Source: DALYLB01 sp964468345
Lineage (GTDB): Bacteria > Acidobacteriota > Blastocatellia > RBC074
DNA length: 64,000 nt
NCBI GenBank assembly: GCA_964468345.1
Contig: CAYXVZ010000004.1
Location: 62,001-126,000, forward strand
Direction of reading: 5' to 3'
In this document: piece after piece, positions 51,794 to 60,718 of the stretch
How the letters are laid out: every line of letters begins with the position of its first letter
How positions within the stretch are numbered: the stretch's first letter is position 1
Notes under the pieces: model-generated
Databases searched by the model: none
What the model was told of the DNA's origin: nothing
The model's input: only the letters and a program-made list of their open reading frames with translations
Position numbers and translations under genes: made by a program

Positions 51794-52465
51794 TCAAAAT
51801 GTAAGATTGTTGTTGCCGAACATGTGAAGCTGAATCAATCGTCGAAGTGAATCGATCTGTGCTGTTTGCCGCTCACCGCATCGAACCGGCGAGGACGCGC
51901 CGGTCACCACGCGGTCCGCGGGAATCCACGAGGCCACCTGCCGGCGCAGCAGCCTCAAATCCTCCGCCCGCATTGCGCTCGACACCGAGGCTTCCTTGAT
52001 GTCGTATTTATTGACATACAGCGCCAGCCGCCGGCGCCCTTGCGTTCCGGCCAGCGAGTCCCACCGAGCCTGCTGCTCCGCCAGACCGCCCAGCCAATTC
52101 AGTTCGGGTTGGTAAAGCTGCCCGGTCGAGGTGTAGATCACGAGTTCGCTTTCCCGCACCGCCTGCCAGACCAGTTGATCGAGCGCATCCTCGTCCATCA
52201 GGCCCGGCGTATCCTGCACGCTGTACCCGTCCCGGTATGCGTACTTCACCGGCGTTCGCGTCGTCCCGTGCTCGGCGCCCACCGAACTCGCCGTCCGGCC
52301 GAGCAGCGCATTGAGCGTGCTCGACTTCCCCGCCCCGGTCGCGCCGACGAAGGTGATGAGCTTCGCCGGCGGCGCCTCGGTCGCCACCGCAGCGGGTTCC
52401 GTGCTGATCGCACGGAAGATTCGATAGGCGCCATACGCCAGAAATCCGATCGTTACTGGGTCCAT
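51794..52465 (-). CDS. Small membrane-anchored GTPase
   Basis: A 223-residue protein. An N-terminal hydrophobic stretch (VTIGFLAYGAYRIF) precedes G1 GATGAGKSS, a TTRTP switch I with GTT, DTPG switch II and NKYD. Translation of this and the downstream GTPase gene is probably coupled (10-base gap). Together they recall two-component dynamin-like or interferon-inducible-like GTPase pairs, but no such function is proven. It is divergent from the TPR-CHAT gene. Confidence 0.85.
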   Translation of the reverse strand: MDPVTIGFLAYGAYRIFRAISTEPAAVATEAPPAKLITFVGATGAGKSSTLNALLGRTASSVGAEHGTTRTPVKYAYRDGYSVQDTPGLMDEDALDQLVWQAVRESELVIYTSTGQLYQPELNWLGGLAEQQARWDSLAGTQGRRRLALYVNKYDIKEASVSSAMRAEDLRLLRRQVASWIPADRVVTGASSPVRCGERQTAQIDSLRRLIQLHMFGNNNLTF

Positions 52466-52798
52466 CTTGCCTTCCTCCCGGTTGAGTAATTCTTCCCGCG
52501 GCCCTTTTCTGTCCGCTATTCACCGAGGGCGGATAATCCGCGGCCTGATTACCATGGGGTCCCAATTTTTTTGCGCTTGATTGGCAGTGGTGCTACATTT
52601 CCGCGTCAGCAACGGGGCAGGTTTCCGGTATCTTCAGTCCGCCGGAACCGTCTTCAGTCATTCATCCAGGGGCTTTTTTGTCCGCCGTTCAACACGGGAG
52701 AAAATTTCCTGCGAACAGCGATTTCACGATGGCTTGGGGTGTGCTGTAAGTTGTCGTGCCTGTCCCTATTTATTTCCCCCAATGTATAAGGTAACAAT
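52466..52798 (+). other. Divergent intergenic region
   Basis: Lies between the GTPase pair and the CHAT gene and should hold both promoters. I see no gene; CCGG-rich short repeats are present (TTCCGG...CCGGAA near 52622-52648), but nothing I can name. Confidence 0.35.
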
Positions 52799-55700
52799 AT
52801 GAAATCGCATTCCATGGAACCGATCTTCACATTGATCACATCCTTGATCTATACGGTTCTCTTCATAACCAATCTTTCGGCGCAGCCGCCGCAGTTCCCC
52901 CTCCAGTCGAATCCGAAATCGACGACTTCCCTGCAGGGCAAGAATTTCGCATTGAGCGGTGACGGTGGAGGATGGAAGATCCGCCAGGAGACGGACGCCA
53001 TCCGGGGGTTCGCCAAAGAACTGATCGCGGCCGCCGACGAGGCATCGCGGGATCGGATTCTGGATTCGCGCCCCGCCCTGCTGCAGCCTTTGCTCATTCA
53101 AGAACTGAACCGCGGTGCGAGAGAACTCACCAATCAGGGCGAGTATGCGAAGGCGGAGCAGATTCACCTGTTCGCGCGAAAACTCAGCGACCGCATCGGC
53201 GATAAGGCGGGACTTGCCGGGACGTACCACGGGATCGGCATCATTCATTATTTTCAGAACAGGTATAAGGAGGCGTTGGAGTCATTCCAGCAGCGGCTTC
53301 AAATCGGAGAGTCAATAAAGGAAAATTCGATCATTGCGCCGGCCCTCAACGACATCGCCACAATTCTGATCTTTCAGGGGGAATACGAGTCGGCGCTTGA
53401 GCGGCTGCGAAAAAGCTACGAACTAAATGAAGCCATGGGCGACCGGGCCGCGATGGCGCGTGCCGTGAATAACATCGGGAACGTGTACGATTACCAGGGG
53501 AAACCCGATCTGGCGCTTGAAAATTTTCGGAGGAGCCTGGAAATTGCGGAGAGTATTCAGGACAGGGCGGCAAGCGCTAGCGCGCTTAACGGCATTGGGA
53601 ACATTCATATTATCCAGAGCCAGTATCAGGAGGCACTGTCGGCATATCAGCGTGTGCATGATATTCGCCAATCGCTGGGCGACAAACTCGGGATGGCGAA
53701 GGCTCTTTCGAATATCGGTGTGGCATATGATTACCTAAGCCGTTATGACGAAGCGCGGAAAAGTTACGAGCGAAGCCGGGAGATATATGTCGGCCTGCAG
53801 AACAAAGGAGGAATCGCCGCGACCTCGCTCAACCTCGGAAACCTGCACCTCTATCAAGGCGACCTGGGCGAAGCCATGAAAGCCTATCTGAACGCCCTGG
53901 ATATTTATGGGAACCTGGGTGACAAGCCGAACTACATCAAAGGGCTCATCAATCTCGGAGTCGTACACAACCGCCAGGGTCAGTATGAGCAGGCGGTGGA
54001 GGTTTTGGAGAGGAGTCTTCGCTTCAGCCGGGAGATCGGCGACAAGGATGGGATAGCCTCTTCGCTGAATAACCTCGGCCTGCTTTATGTCCGCGCGGGA
54101 CAACAGCAAAAAGCCCATGACGCATTTCAAGAAAGCCGGAAACTGGCGGAAGGGTTGGGCGATAAACACGCCATTGCCCGGGCAATGGCCAATCTAACGA
54201 GCCTGCTCACCCTTCAGGAACAATATTCCGAAGCGCATACAATGGCACGGCAGACGAGAGAGTTATATGCCTCGATTGGCGACCGCATTGGCGAATCCGT
54301 AGCCCTTAAAACGCATGGGGATGTCTATTTCGCGGAAAAGGAATATGGCCGCGCGATCGAGGCATACAATCAATCAGCGTCGGTGGCCCGGGAACTCGGA
54401 TATCAGGAGTACGTTTATTCGGCGCGCGCCGAATCCGGACGGGCCTATCGGGCACAGGGAGAAATGAAACAGGCACACAGCGCGTTCGAGGAAGCGATCG
54501 CGATCGCCGAGCAAATGCGGCGTCACGCCGCGGGCAACGAACAGGACCGGCAGGGGGCGTTCGAGCGGAAGGCCTCCGTCTATGCCGACATGGCCGAACT
54601 CTTGAGCACCGAGCAAAAGGCCGGCGAGGCATTGCAATTTGCCGAGCAGGCCAAGGCCCGCGTGCTGGTCGACATCCTGCAGACCGGAAGAAGGAAGGCT
54701 TCCCGCTCGATGAGCCCGCAGGAGCTGGCCCACGAACAAGGTCTTTTGAAAGAACTCGCCTCGACCAATCTTCTGCTCCTGCGGGAGCGGCAGAACCAAT
54801 CGCCGAAGCAGGAACGTCTCACCGAACTGGAAGCCCGGCAGGCGAAGGCGCGTGTCGCATTGGACGAGTTCCGAACCCGACTCTTTGCAACGCACCCTGA
54901 ATTGAAAGTCCAACGCGGAGAGACGCCGCAACTGTCCATATCCGAACTGCATGCCCTGCTCCCCGATGCGGCCACGGCATTTCTGGAATATGTTTATGTA
55001 GAGGAGAAAGTCCTGCTGTTTGTCGGGACCCGAGGGGCCGATCTATCCAGGCGGGACAAAACGGATGTTCACGTCTTCTCGATCCCCGCGAAGGGACTGG
55101 CGGACCGAATCACGGCCTTTCAAACCAGTCTGGCGAAGACGTCCCCCGGATTCGCGCAGGATGCCCGCTTGCTCTATGACCTGCTGCTGAAACCCGCGCA
55201 GAGGCTACTGCAGGGAAAAAAATCGATTGTTATCGTTCCCGATGGCGCGTTATGGAACCTTCCCTTCCAGGCCCTGCTCGCGGGGCCTCAACGGTATCTG
55301 CTCGAAGATGTCAGCATTCTATATGCGCCCTCCTTGACATCCCTGCGGGAAATGAATCGAAAGCGCCCCGCGGCGAAATCGACCGCGGCGCCGACGCTGC
55401 TGGCCATTGGGAATCCTGCAATGAGGTTCTCGCCAGCCCTCAAACCGATGAGCGCCACTCGCGGCAGCATGCTCGAACCGTTGCCAATGGCTGAAAAGGA
55501 AGTGCAGGCGCTTACGGGCATCTATGGCCCCGAGCAGAGCAACGTATTGATCGGCGCTCAGGCGCGTGAAGGCCGGTTCAAGGCCGAAGCCGGAAAGTAT
55601 TCAGTCCTGCATCTGGCCACGCACGGCCTCCTCAATGATCGCAGTCCGATGTACTCGCAGCTCCTGCTTTCGCAAACCGGCGATGACGAATCGCAGGATG

Positions 55701-56047
55701 GCCTGCTGGAAGCCCGTGAGGTTTTGGACCTCGACCTGAAAGCCGACCTGGCCGTGCTCTCGGCCTGCGAAACGGCGCAAGGTCGAATCGGTGCGGGCGA
55801 GGGCGTCATCGGGCTGAGCTGGGCCTTCTTCGTGGCGGGCGTCCCCGCGACGGTCGTCAGCCAGTGGAAAGTGCAGGACGCCAGCACGCAACAGCTGATG
55901 GTCGAATTCCACCGGCAGTTGAAAACCAGGCCGGCCCAGGGCAAGGCCGAAGCGCTGCGGCAAGCAATGCTGAAGGTGATGAAACAGCCGCGGACGGCGC
56001 ATCCCTTTTTCTGGGCCCCTTTCGTCCTGATCGGGGCGGATCGGTAA
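52799..56047 (+). CDS. Exported TPR-CHAT protease-like protein
   Basis: A 1,082-residue protein. A signal segment (LITSLIYTVLFITNLSAQP) is followed by about 11 TPR units (residues 95-560, e.g. ALNGIGNIHIIQSQYQEAL), a helical linker, and a C-terminal CHAT caspase-fold domain from about 760. The His/Cys dyad is His942 in HLATHG and Cys990 in LSACETA; GLSWAFFVAGVPATVVSQW follows as in the family. CHAT proteins with TPRs include Craspase-type proteases, but most secreted ones are unstudied. It lies divergent from two GTPases. A related, dead CHAT tail lies at 59439. Confidence 0.92.
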   Translation: MKSHSMEPIFTLITSLIYTVLFITNLSAQPPQFPLQSNPKSTTSLQGKNFALSGDGGGWKIRQETDAIRGFAKELIAAADEASRDRILDSRPALLQPLLIQELNRGARELTNQGEYAKAEQIHLFARKLSDRIGDKAGLAGTYHGIGIIHYFQNRYKEALESFQQRLQIGESIKENSIIAPALNDIATILIFQGEYESALERLRKSYELNEAMGDRAAMARAVNNIGNVYDYQGKPDLALENFRRSLEIAESIQDRAASASALNGIGNIHIIQSQYQEALSAYQRVHDIRQSLGDKLGMAKALSNIGVAYDYLSRYDEARKSYERSREIYVGLQNKGGIAATSLNLGNLHLYQGDLGEAMKAYLNALDIYGNLGDKPNYIKGLINLGVVHNRQGQYEQAVEVLERSLRFSREIGDKDGIASSLNNLGLLYVRAGQQQKAHDAFQESRKLAEGLGDKHAIARAMANLTSLLTLQEQYSEAHTMARQTRELYASIGDRIGESVALKTHGDVYFAEKEYGRAIEAYNQSASVARELGYQEYVYSARAESGRAYRAQGEMKQAHSAFEEAIAIAEQMRRHAAGNEQDRQGAFERKASVYADMAELLSTEQKAGEALQFAEQAKARVLVDILQTGRRKASRSMSPQELAHEQGLLKELASTNLLLLRERQNQSPKQERLTELEARQAKARVALDEFRTRLFATHPELKVQRGETPQLSISELHALLPDAATAFLEYVYVEEKVLLFVGTRGADLSRRDKTDVHVFSIPAKGLADRITAFQTSLAKTSPGFAQDARLLYDLLLKPAQRLLQGKKSIVIVPDGALWNLPFQALLAGPQRYLLEDVSILYAPSLTSLREMNRKRPAAKSTAAPTLLAIGNPAMRFSPALKPMSATRGSMLEPLPMAEKEVQALTGIYGPEQSNVLIGAQAREGRFKAEAGKYSVLHLATHGLLNDRSPMYSQLLLSQTGDDESQDGLLEAREVLDLDLKADLAVLSACETAQGRIGAGEGVIGLSWAFFVAGVPATVVSQWKVQDASTQQLMVEFHRQLKTRPAQGKAEALRQAMLKVMKQPRTAHPFFWAPFVLIGADR

Positions 56048-56115
56048 TCCCCGGGCAGAGGTTGGCTTCCACCTGCCCGGGTCCCCATGCTGTGTTGGAC
56101 GCTGATTGAAAGTTG

Positions 56116-56523
56116 TCAGTTCAGATAGGGGTTTTTGAAGGTATCGACGAAGCTCCGGCGGGCTTCTGGGGTGCGCCAGCTCGGGGCGCTGTATTGGCCC
56201 GAAGAGGAATTGCCATCCTCGACGCGGGCGTACAGGATCCGCGCGATTCGGACGAGGTCGGGGTCATGCGCCAGCTGGGGGGAAATGCGCGCCGCGGCCT
56301 GCAGCGATTTCAACGCACAATAATCGTTGCCCTGCTTGAGGCACTGCATCGCCTGCAGAAGATAATATCGGGTTTCCCGGGGCAGCCGGCTCTGTGCGAT
56401 CGCCCGCGAAGGGCCCGGCGAGATGACCGCGAACGCGAGGGTGATCAAAAGCGCCTTGGCAAGAAATCTCCTGAAGTTGCAGGCGGCGAGTTGAGTGGTT
56501 GCGATTTGAATCGATTTGGTCAT
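56116..56523 (-). CDS. Exported hypothetical protein
   Basis: A 135-residue protein with a signal segment (FLAKALLITLAFAVISPGPS, cleavage near IAQS) and a helical, TPR-like mature part (ETRYYLLQAMQCLKQGNDYC, ALKSLQAAARI). Two Cys close together could form a disulfide. No family recognised. The 56524-56813 stretch holds no gene I can support. Confidence 0.65.
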   Translation of the reverse strand: MTKSIQIATTQLAACNFRRFLAKALLITLAFAVISPGPSRAIAQSRLPRETRYYLLQAMQCLKQGNDYCALKSLQAAARISPQLAHDPDLVRIARILYARVEDGNSSSGQYSAPSWRTPEARRSFVDTFKNPYLN

Positions 56524-56813
56524 GTCTGTTTCTCCTTATTGACTTGTTATGTGATGTTGAGCGATTCAGGCTCCCGCCACTGACCCGTTGTCAGCGCTTT
56601 CTCGCCCTACATATCTGAACGGCGGAGAACGGCGACTCGTATTACCACCGCCTGGGTTATTTCTGAGTATTTTCTTTGTGGAGATTGCCGACCAGCAGCG
56701 GAGGGCCGATGCGGGCGTTAGGGTCTTCGGGCGTTTTCTGGCGCGGGAAAAGAATAATTTGGATGGATCCTGGGCGAGCGGGTCACGGAGGTTGATGTCA
56801 ACCGCTCGCCTGC

Positions 56814-58109
56814 TTACCGGCTCTTCTGACGGGCGGCTTCAATGCTCCGGAGGAGTTTCCGAATCGCGGGGGCCTGCGGGTTGTCGGCGGCCAGAAGTTT
56901 GAACTCGCGTTCGGCCTCTTCCAGCATGCCGGCCCGCGCGTAGAGCAAGCCCAGCGCCAGGCGGGAGCGGGGCTGGGCTCTTTCGACAAGGCTGATTTGA
57001 TTCGCGGTTTTCTGTTCCAGAACCTGGAAGGAAGCGGAGTCAGTCTTTTTGATTTCCTGACCGTCTTTCATCGCGCGGACCTGCCAGGTGTAAACACGCC
57101 CTCGTTCAAGGCCCTTGATGGGAATCCAGTCCAGCCGCTCGATCGGCTCACTGGAAGCCACTCTCTCGAAAGTTTTCATGGGGTCATAGATATCGACCAC
57201 GTAAGAGTTCGCCCCTTCGCAAGACTGCCATCGGAACTGCGGGCGATTGGAGCTAACGACGACGCCGGCTGGGCCAACGGCCTGAAAGCTGTTCTTCTCC
57301 TCCGGGGTTCCCCCACGAACGTCCTTCGACGGGTCGGCCAGCGCGGACAGGTCTTCGGGCAGCGGAGCACGCCCAGCCCGAAGGCTCGCGACGATTTGCG
57401 CCTGCAATTCCAGGGGGAGCGAGGGGAGGCCGCTGAGGCGCCCACTGCGATCGAGAGTCACCTCGCGGCCGCCGTCATTGAGGGCGATCAGCACTTCGGC
57501 GGGCGCGTCCGGCGGCGGCATGCTGGTCGGCGAAGGATTGACGGACGGGCTCACCACCGGGCCGGGAGTTGGTGATCCGCCACCGGCCACGTCGTCCTGA
57601 GATTTCCCCAAACGGGTGCGCAGAAAGAAGAAGGCGCCCAGAGTCAGCAGCAGCAGCGCCGCGACCGCGGCCATTTGCCAGTTAAATCGAAGCAGCGAGG
57701 AGAGGACACTCTCCAGTCCCGCTTTTCGCGGAGCGGCATCCGACGCGGACGGCGCAAACATCTTTTCGGGGTAGGCGGCCATTTCGGCCACGAAGGCGCG
57801 AAGGTCCTCCACCTCGCGGCGGCAGCGGTTGCACTGCCGCAGGTGCGCCTCCGCTGCGGCCACCTCCACGCCACGCAACCGATCCTCTACGTAATCGTCA
57901 ATTGTTTCCACCGTCAGGTGAATCGCACCGAGGGGATCCAGCCAGTCCCGCAGCGTCTCGCCGGCCCGCTCCGCGGCCCTGGGCTGTGCCAGCTTCAGGC
58001 GGCAGAACTCGCAATCCCACAGATGCTCGTCGGCCGCCAACAAATCGGCCGCGGGCAGCCGACGGCCGCGGTACGCCTCCAGAACTTGTTCCGACAGATG
58101 ATCAGACAT
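56814..58109 (-). CDS. Zinc-finger anti-sigma-like membrane protein
   Basis: A 431-residue protein. Two N-terminal zinc-finger (ZAS) helices: HLWDCEFC near residue 30 and HLRQCNRC near 90, as in anti-sigma factors. One transmembrane helix (MAAVAALLLLTLGAFFFL) follows near 150, then a Pro/Ser-rich segment, a beta-sandwich with YTWQVRAMKDGQEI, and a C-terminal helical/TPR-like part. It follows the sigma-like gene at 58265 and would hold it at the membrane. Confidence 0.87.
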   Translation of the reverse strand: MSDHLSEQVLEAYRGRRLPAADLLAADEHLWDCEFCRLKLAQPRAAERAGETLRDWLDPLGAIHLTVETIDDYVEDRLRGVEVAAAEAHLRQCNRCRREVEDLRAFVAEMAAYPEKMFAPSASDAAPRKAGLESVLSSLLRFNWQMAAVAALLLLTLGAFFFLRTRLGKSQDDVAGGGSPTPGPVVSPSVNPSPTSMPPPDAPAEVLIALNDGGREVTLDRSGRLSGLPSLPLELQAQIVASLRAGRAPLPEDLSALADPSKDVRGGTPEEKNSFQAVGPAGVVVSSNRPQFRWQSCEGANSYVVDIYDPMKTFERVASSEPIERLDWIPIKGLERGRVYTWQVRAMKDGQEIKKTDSASFQVLEQKTANQISLVERAQPRSRLALGLLYARAGMLEEAEREFKLLAADNPQAPAIRKLLRSIEAARQKSR

Positions 58110-58264
58110 AACGATCTTGCCGCCGTGAGCACGCTCTGCGCGACAAGCCTTCTTCTTTCAGATATTCACGGCCTTTCGAATCAATTCGGCCGAATTCCAC
58201 GAAAGACTCTCTTCCCTGGTGAGCGGCGGTCAGCGGGCCGCCATATTACCGAGGCGAAAAAAAG

Positions 58265-59341
58265 CTATTGCGATTTTTTCCAGCGCGCGAGCCGTTCCCG
58301 TGCCGATTTCCGCAAATTGATGACCTGCTGACGCTCGATGCCCAGGAGCGCGGCAATCCGGGCGTCTTCCAGCGGCAGGTCATGCCAGAGTTCGGCGAAC
58401 TGATCGGGCGTCAATTCCAGGACGCCGGCGATCTGCCGGATGGATGCGATCCGCAGGATGGGGAACTGCATCGTCAGGCAGTCGCCGTTTTCGTCTTTCA
58501 AATTCAGCAGCAGCGCCATCCGCTGGCGCACCGGGAGTTGGCAAATCAGTTCCCAGACATGTTGCAGGTACAGCCGCAGCGTAACCTCATCCGCGAATTT
58601 GACTCGATTGTCGATCAAGCGCTCTTCCCAATTCCCTTCTTCCTCCTCAGTATGGCCGAGCTGCTCCTGTCCGTCTCTCACACCGCGCAGGCTGGCCAGG
58701 ACGCTCATCAGGTCGTCGAGTTCCACCGGCTCCCCGACCCAGTCGAAGACCGCTGCCAGCAATTCGTCCAGCCTCATCCGCACCGGGTCCTGCGCCTTCA
58801 GGGCGGCACGGCTGAAACCGGCCGGGTCTTCCAGCATCTTCCGATACCGGTCGCCGCGGGCAGGTTCCTTCGCGCGGAACTGCCAGGCGGCGAATCCGCC
58901 GACCAGTTCCCCGCTCTCCGTCTTCCACTGAGACAGTCCATCCCGGTTGCGCAGCGCATGCCGGACCTTCGATTTCAGACTGTGCCGCTGTGGGTACTTG
59001 GCGCGCAGGTATTCCGAACATGCATGGTAGGTGGCAACGGCGGTGTAACTGTGAAAATTCGCGATGGGGTGTTCGGCGGGCGATTCCTTGCACTGACGCA
59101 GGCGGAAGAGCATCTCTGCGATCACGTCGTTGCAGAGGTCGTCGGCCTCCTGGCCGTCATACCCGCGCGCGTCCGCCCCTCCGTAGCGGCGGAGCTTCAT
59201 CCCGATGATCTGCCGGATGAGCGGCTCGGCCCGCTCGGTGATGAGCCCGCCCAACAACTCGGTCGAGGCCCGTTCGTCCTTCTCGCGCAGGAACGATGCC
59301 AGAACCGGGTCAATTTCAGGGGAAGTGGATATTTTCTGCAT
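58265..59341 (-). CDS. Divergent sigma-70-like factor
   Basis: A 358-residue protein: N-terminal helices with QEADDLCNDVIAEMLFRLRQ (region-2-like, compare ECF DL-x-Q-E-V/F-L), and a C-terminal ARIAALLGIERQQVINLRKSARERLARWKK resembling sigma region 4 helix-turn-helix. It is longer than the usual ECF sigma (about 200) owing to a charged middle insert (GHTEEEEGNWEERL). ATG 59341 is chosen over GTG 59347. It precedes its likely anti-sigma factor. Confidence 0.75.
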   Translation of the reverse strand: MQKISTSPEIDPVLASFLREKDERASTELLGGLITERAEPLIRQIIGMKLRRYGGADARGYDGQEADDLCNDVIAEMLFRLRQCKESPAEHPIANFHSYTAVATYHACSEYLRAKYPQRHSLKSKVRHALRNRDGLSQWKTESGELVGGFAAWQFRAKEPARGDRYRKMLEDPAGFSRAALKAQDPVRMRLDELLAAVFDWVGEPVELDDLMSVLASLRGVRDGQEQLGHTEEEEGNWEERLIDNRVKFADEVTLRLYLQHVWELICQLPVRQRMALLLNLKDENGDCLTMQFPILRIASIRQIAGVLELTPDQFAELWHDLPLEDARIAALLGIERQQVINLRKSARERLARWKKSQ

Positions 59342-59438
59342 GCGCACTGGCCCGAATACCGCCGGGCTCTTTCCATCCGGTTATTCTGAATTGCCGTGTG
59401 AACTCAAAGTAGATCGCCGATGGTTCGCAAGAGTCCTG

Positions 59439-59757
59439 CTATCTACCATCCCCGATCAGTACAAAAGGAGCCCCGTGGAAGGGGTGAGGCTGCGTCTTCC
59501 TGACCTTCAACGCGGCCTGCCGCAAGGCTTCGGCCTTCCCTTGCGCAGGGTATCGACCGTCGTCGGGACCCTGGCCACGAAAAAGACCACGACACTCCGA
59601 TCACGCTCCCTCGCCCGCCCCAGGGCCAGCCTGTTTTAGTTCCTCTACCAAGTCCGGCGGCACGAGGATGGGGTTCCTGCCCTGCTATAAAGTAAATATT
59701 GCCGTTACCAGGTGTTTGTATATCTTGAATCTCTTCTACATTAGTGCGACGTTCCAT
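59439..59757 (-). pseudogene. CHAT-domain protein tail, broken
   Basis: Minus-strand frames give the end of a CHAT domain: a VIGVSWSFSWPG frame and a second frame QGKAEALRQAALKVRKTQPH then FVLIGDGR ending at TAG 59439. Compare the intact protein at 52799 (QGKAEALRQAMLKVMKQPRT, FVLIGADR). Frame changes and a deletion link them. An upstream piece (NVEEIQDIQTPGNGNIYFIAG) may belong to another protein. Confidence 0.65.
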
Positions 59758-60100
59758 GGGCTAACGGCTCACGAATAAAATTTTTCATGATAATTATTTT
59801 GATTCCTGATCTTAACGTCCCTCAAACGGCAGACGCAGGTAGGCAGGTCACGCACGGCGAGCAACTAAATAGCTAAACAGCACAGATCGTCGCGAAGCCT
59901 GCTTTTCCCCGAGGGCTTATGGGTAAGGTGCTCATTGACTTATCACAAAAAATAAAGGTATGTTCGCGCCGTCGGATGTTGGGGAATATGTCCTTGCGGC
60001 TTCTGCTAAAAAAATGCGTTATCTCGCATTCAATAGGCTCACAAACTTCGAATTTCCTCGGAAGACAGAATAAGAATCTAATTGATCGTGTGGGGGTTCC
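59758..60100 (+). other. Intergenic region before the ECF sigma gene
   Basis: No gene supported. AT-rich parts near 59930-60060 should carry the promoter of the sigma/kinase pair; I do not see a clear consensus. Confidence 0.35.
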
Positions 60101-60718
60101 ATGAACGCACCGTTGCTGGAAGACATCACAATTCTGTTGAACGCCTGGAAGCGGGGCGATGAGCTGGCAGGGGAACGCCTGGCATCGTTGCTTTATCAAG
60201 AGTTGCGGCGGATGGCGGAGCATTACCTGCACTCGGAGCGCGGCGACCATACGCTGCAGCCGACGGCGCTGGTGCATGAAGCCTGGCTGCGGCTGAGCAA
60301 CGGGTCGGGCGCGAACTGGGAGAGCCGGCTGCATTTTTTTGGCGCCTCCGCCAGAGTCATGCGGGAGGTGCTGGTCGATTACGCGCGGGCGCGAAATCGG
60401 TTGAAGCGCGGGGGCGGCCTGACCTGTATCTCGCTCGACGAAGCCCTCGGCCAGGAAATCAAGCTGAGCATTGAAGTCATCAAGCTGAATGACGCGCTCC
60501 ATGACCTTGGAAAGTTCGCGCCGCGTCAGTATCAAATTATCGAGCTTCGTTTTTTCGGGGGGCTGACGATCGAGGAGATTGCCTCGCTGCTCGGATGGTC
60601 GCCGGCGACGGTCAAACGGGAGATGAGGTCGGCCAGAGCATGGCTCTATCAGGAAATCAGCGGACAGCCATATGAAACAGAAGAACCCTCTCAGCCCGCG
60701 CGGGGAGATGACGCCTGA
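60101..60718 (+). CDS. ECF RNA polymerase sigma factor (Acidobacteria/Planctomycetes type)
   Basis: A 205-residue sigma factor: region 2 LLYQELRRMAEHYL and TALVHEAWLRL, region 4 ELRFFGGLTIEEIASLLGWS and TVKREMRSARAWLYQ. This subfamily (TIGR02999-like) is usually encoded next to PknB-type kinases, as here, where the kinase start overlaps its 3' end. It probably responds to that kinase. ATG 60101. Confidence 0.93.
   Translation: MNAPLLEDITILLNAWKRGDELAGERLASLLYQELRRMAEHYLHSERGDHTLQPTALVHEAWLRLSNGSGANWESRLHFFGASARVMREVLVDYARARNRLKRGGGLTCISLDEALGQEIKLSIEVIKLNDALHDLGKFAPRQYQIIELRFFGGLTIEEIASLLGWSPATVKREMRSARAWLYQEISGQPYETEEPSQPARGDDA

Noticed and set aside
52799..56047. Craspase (Cas7-11 partner)
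   Set aside because: There is no CRISPR effector nearby and the protein carries an N-terminal signal segment.
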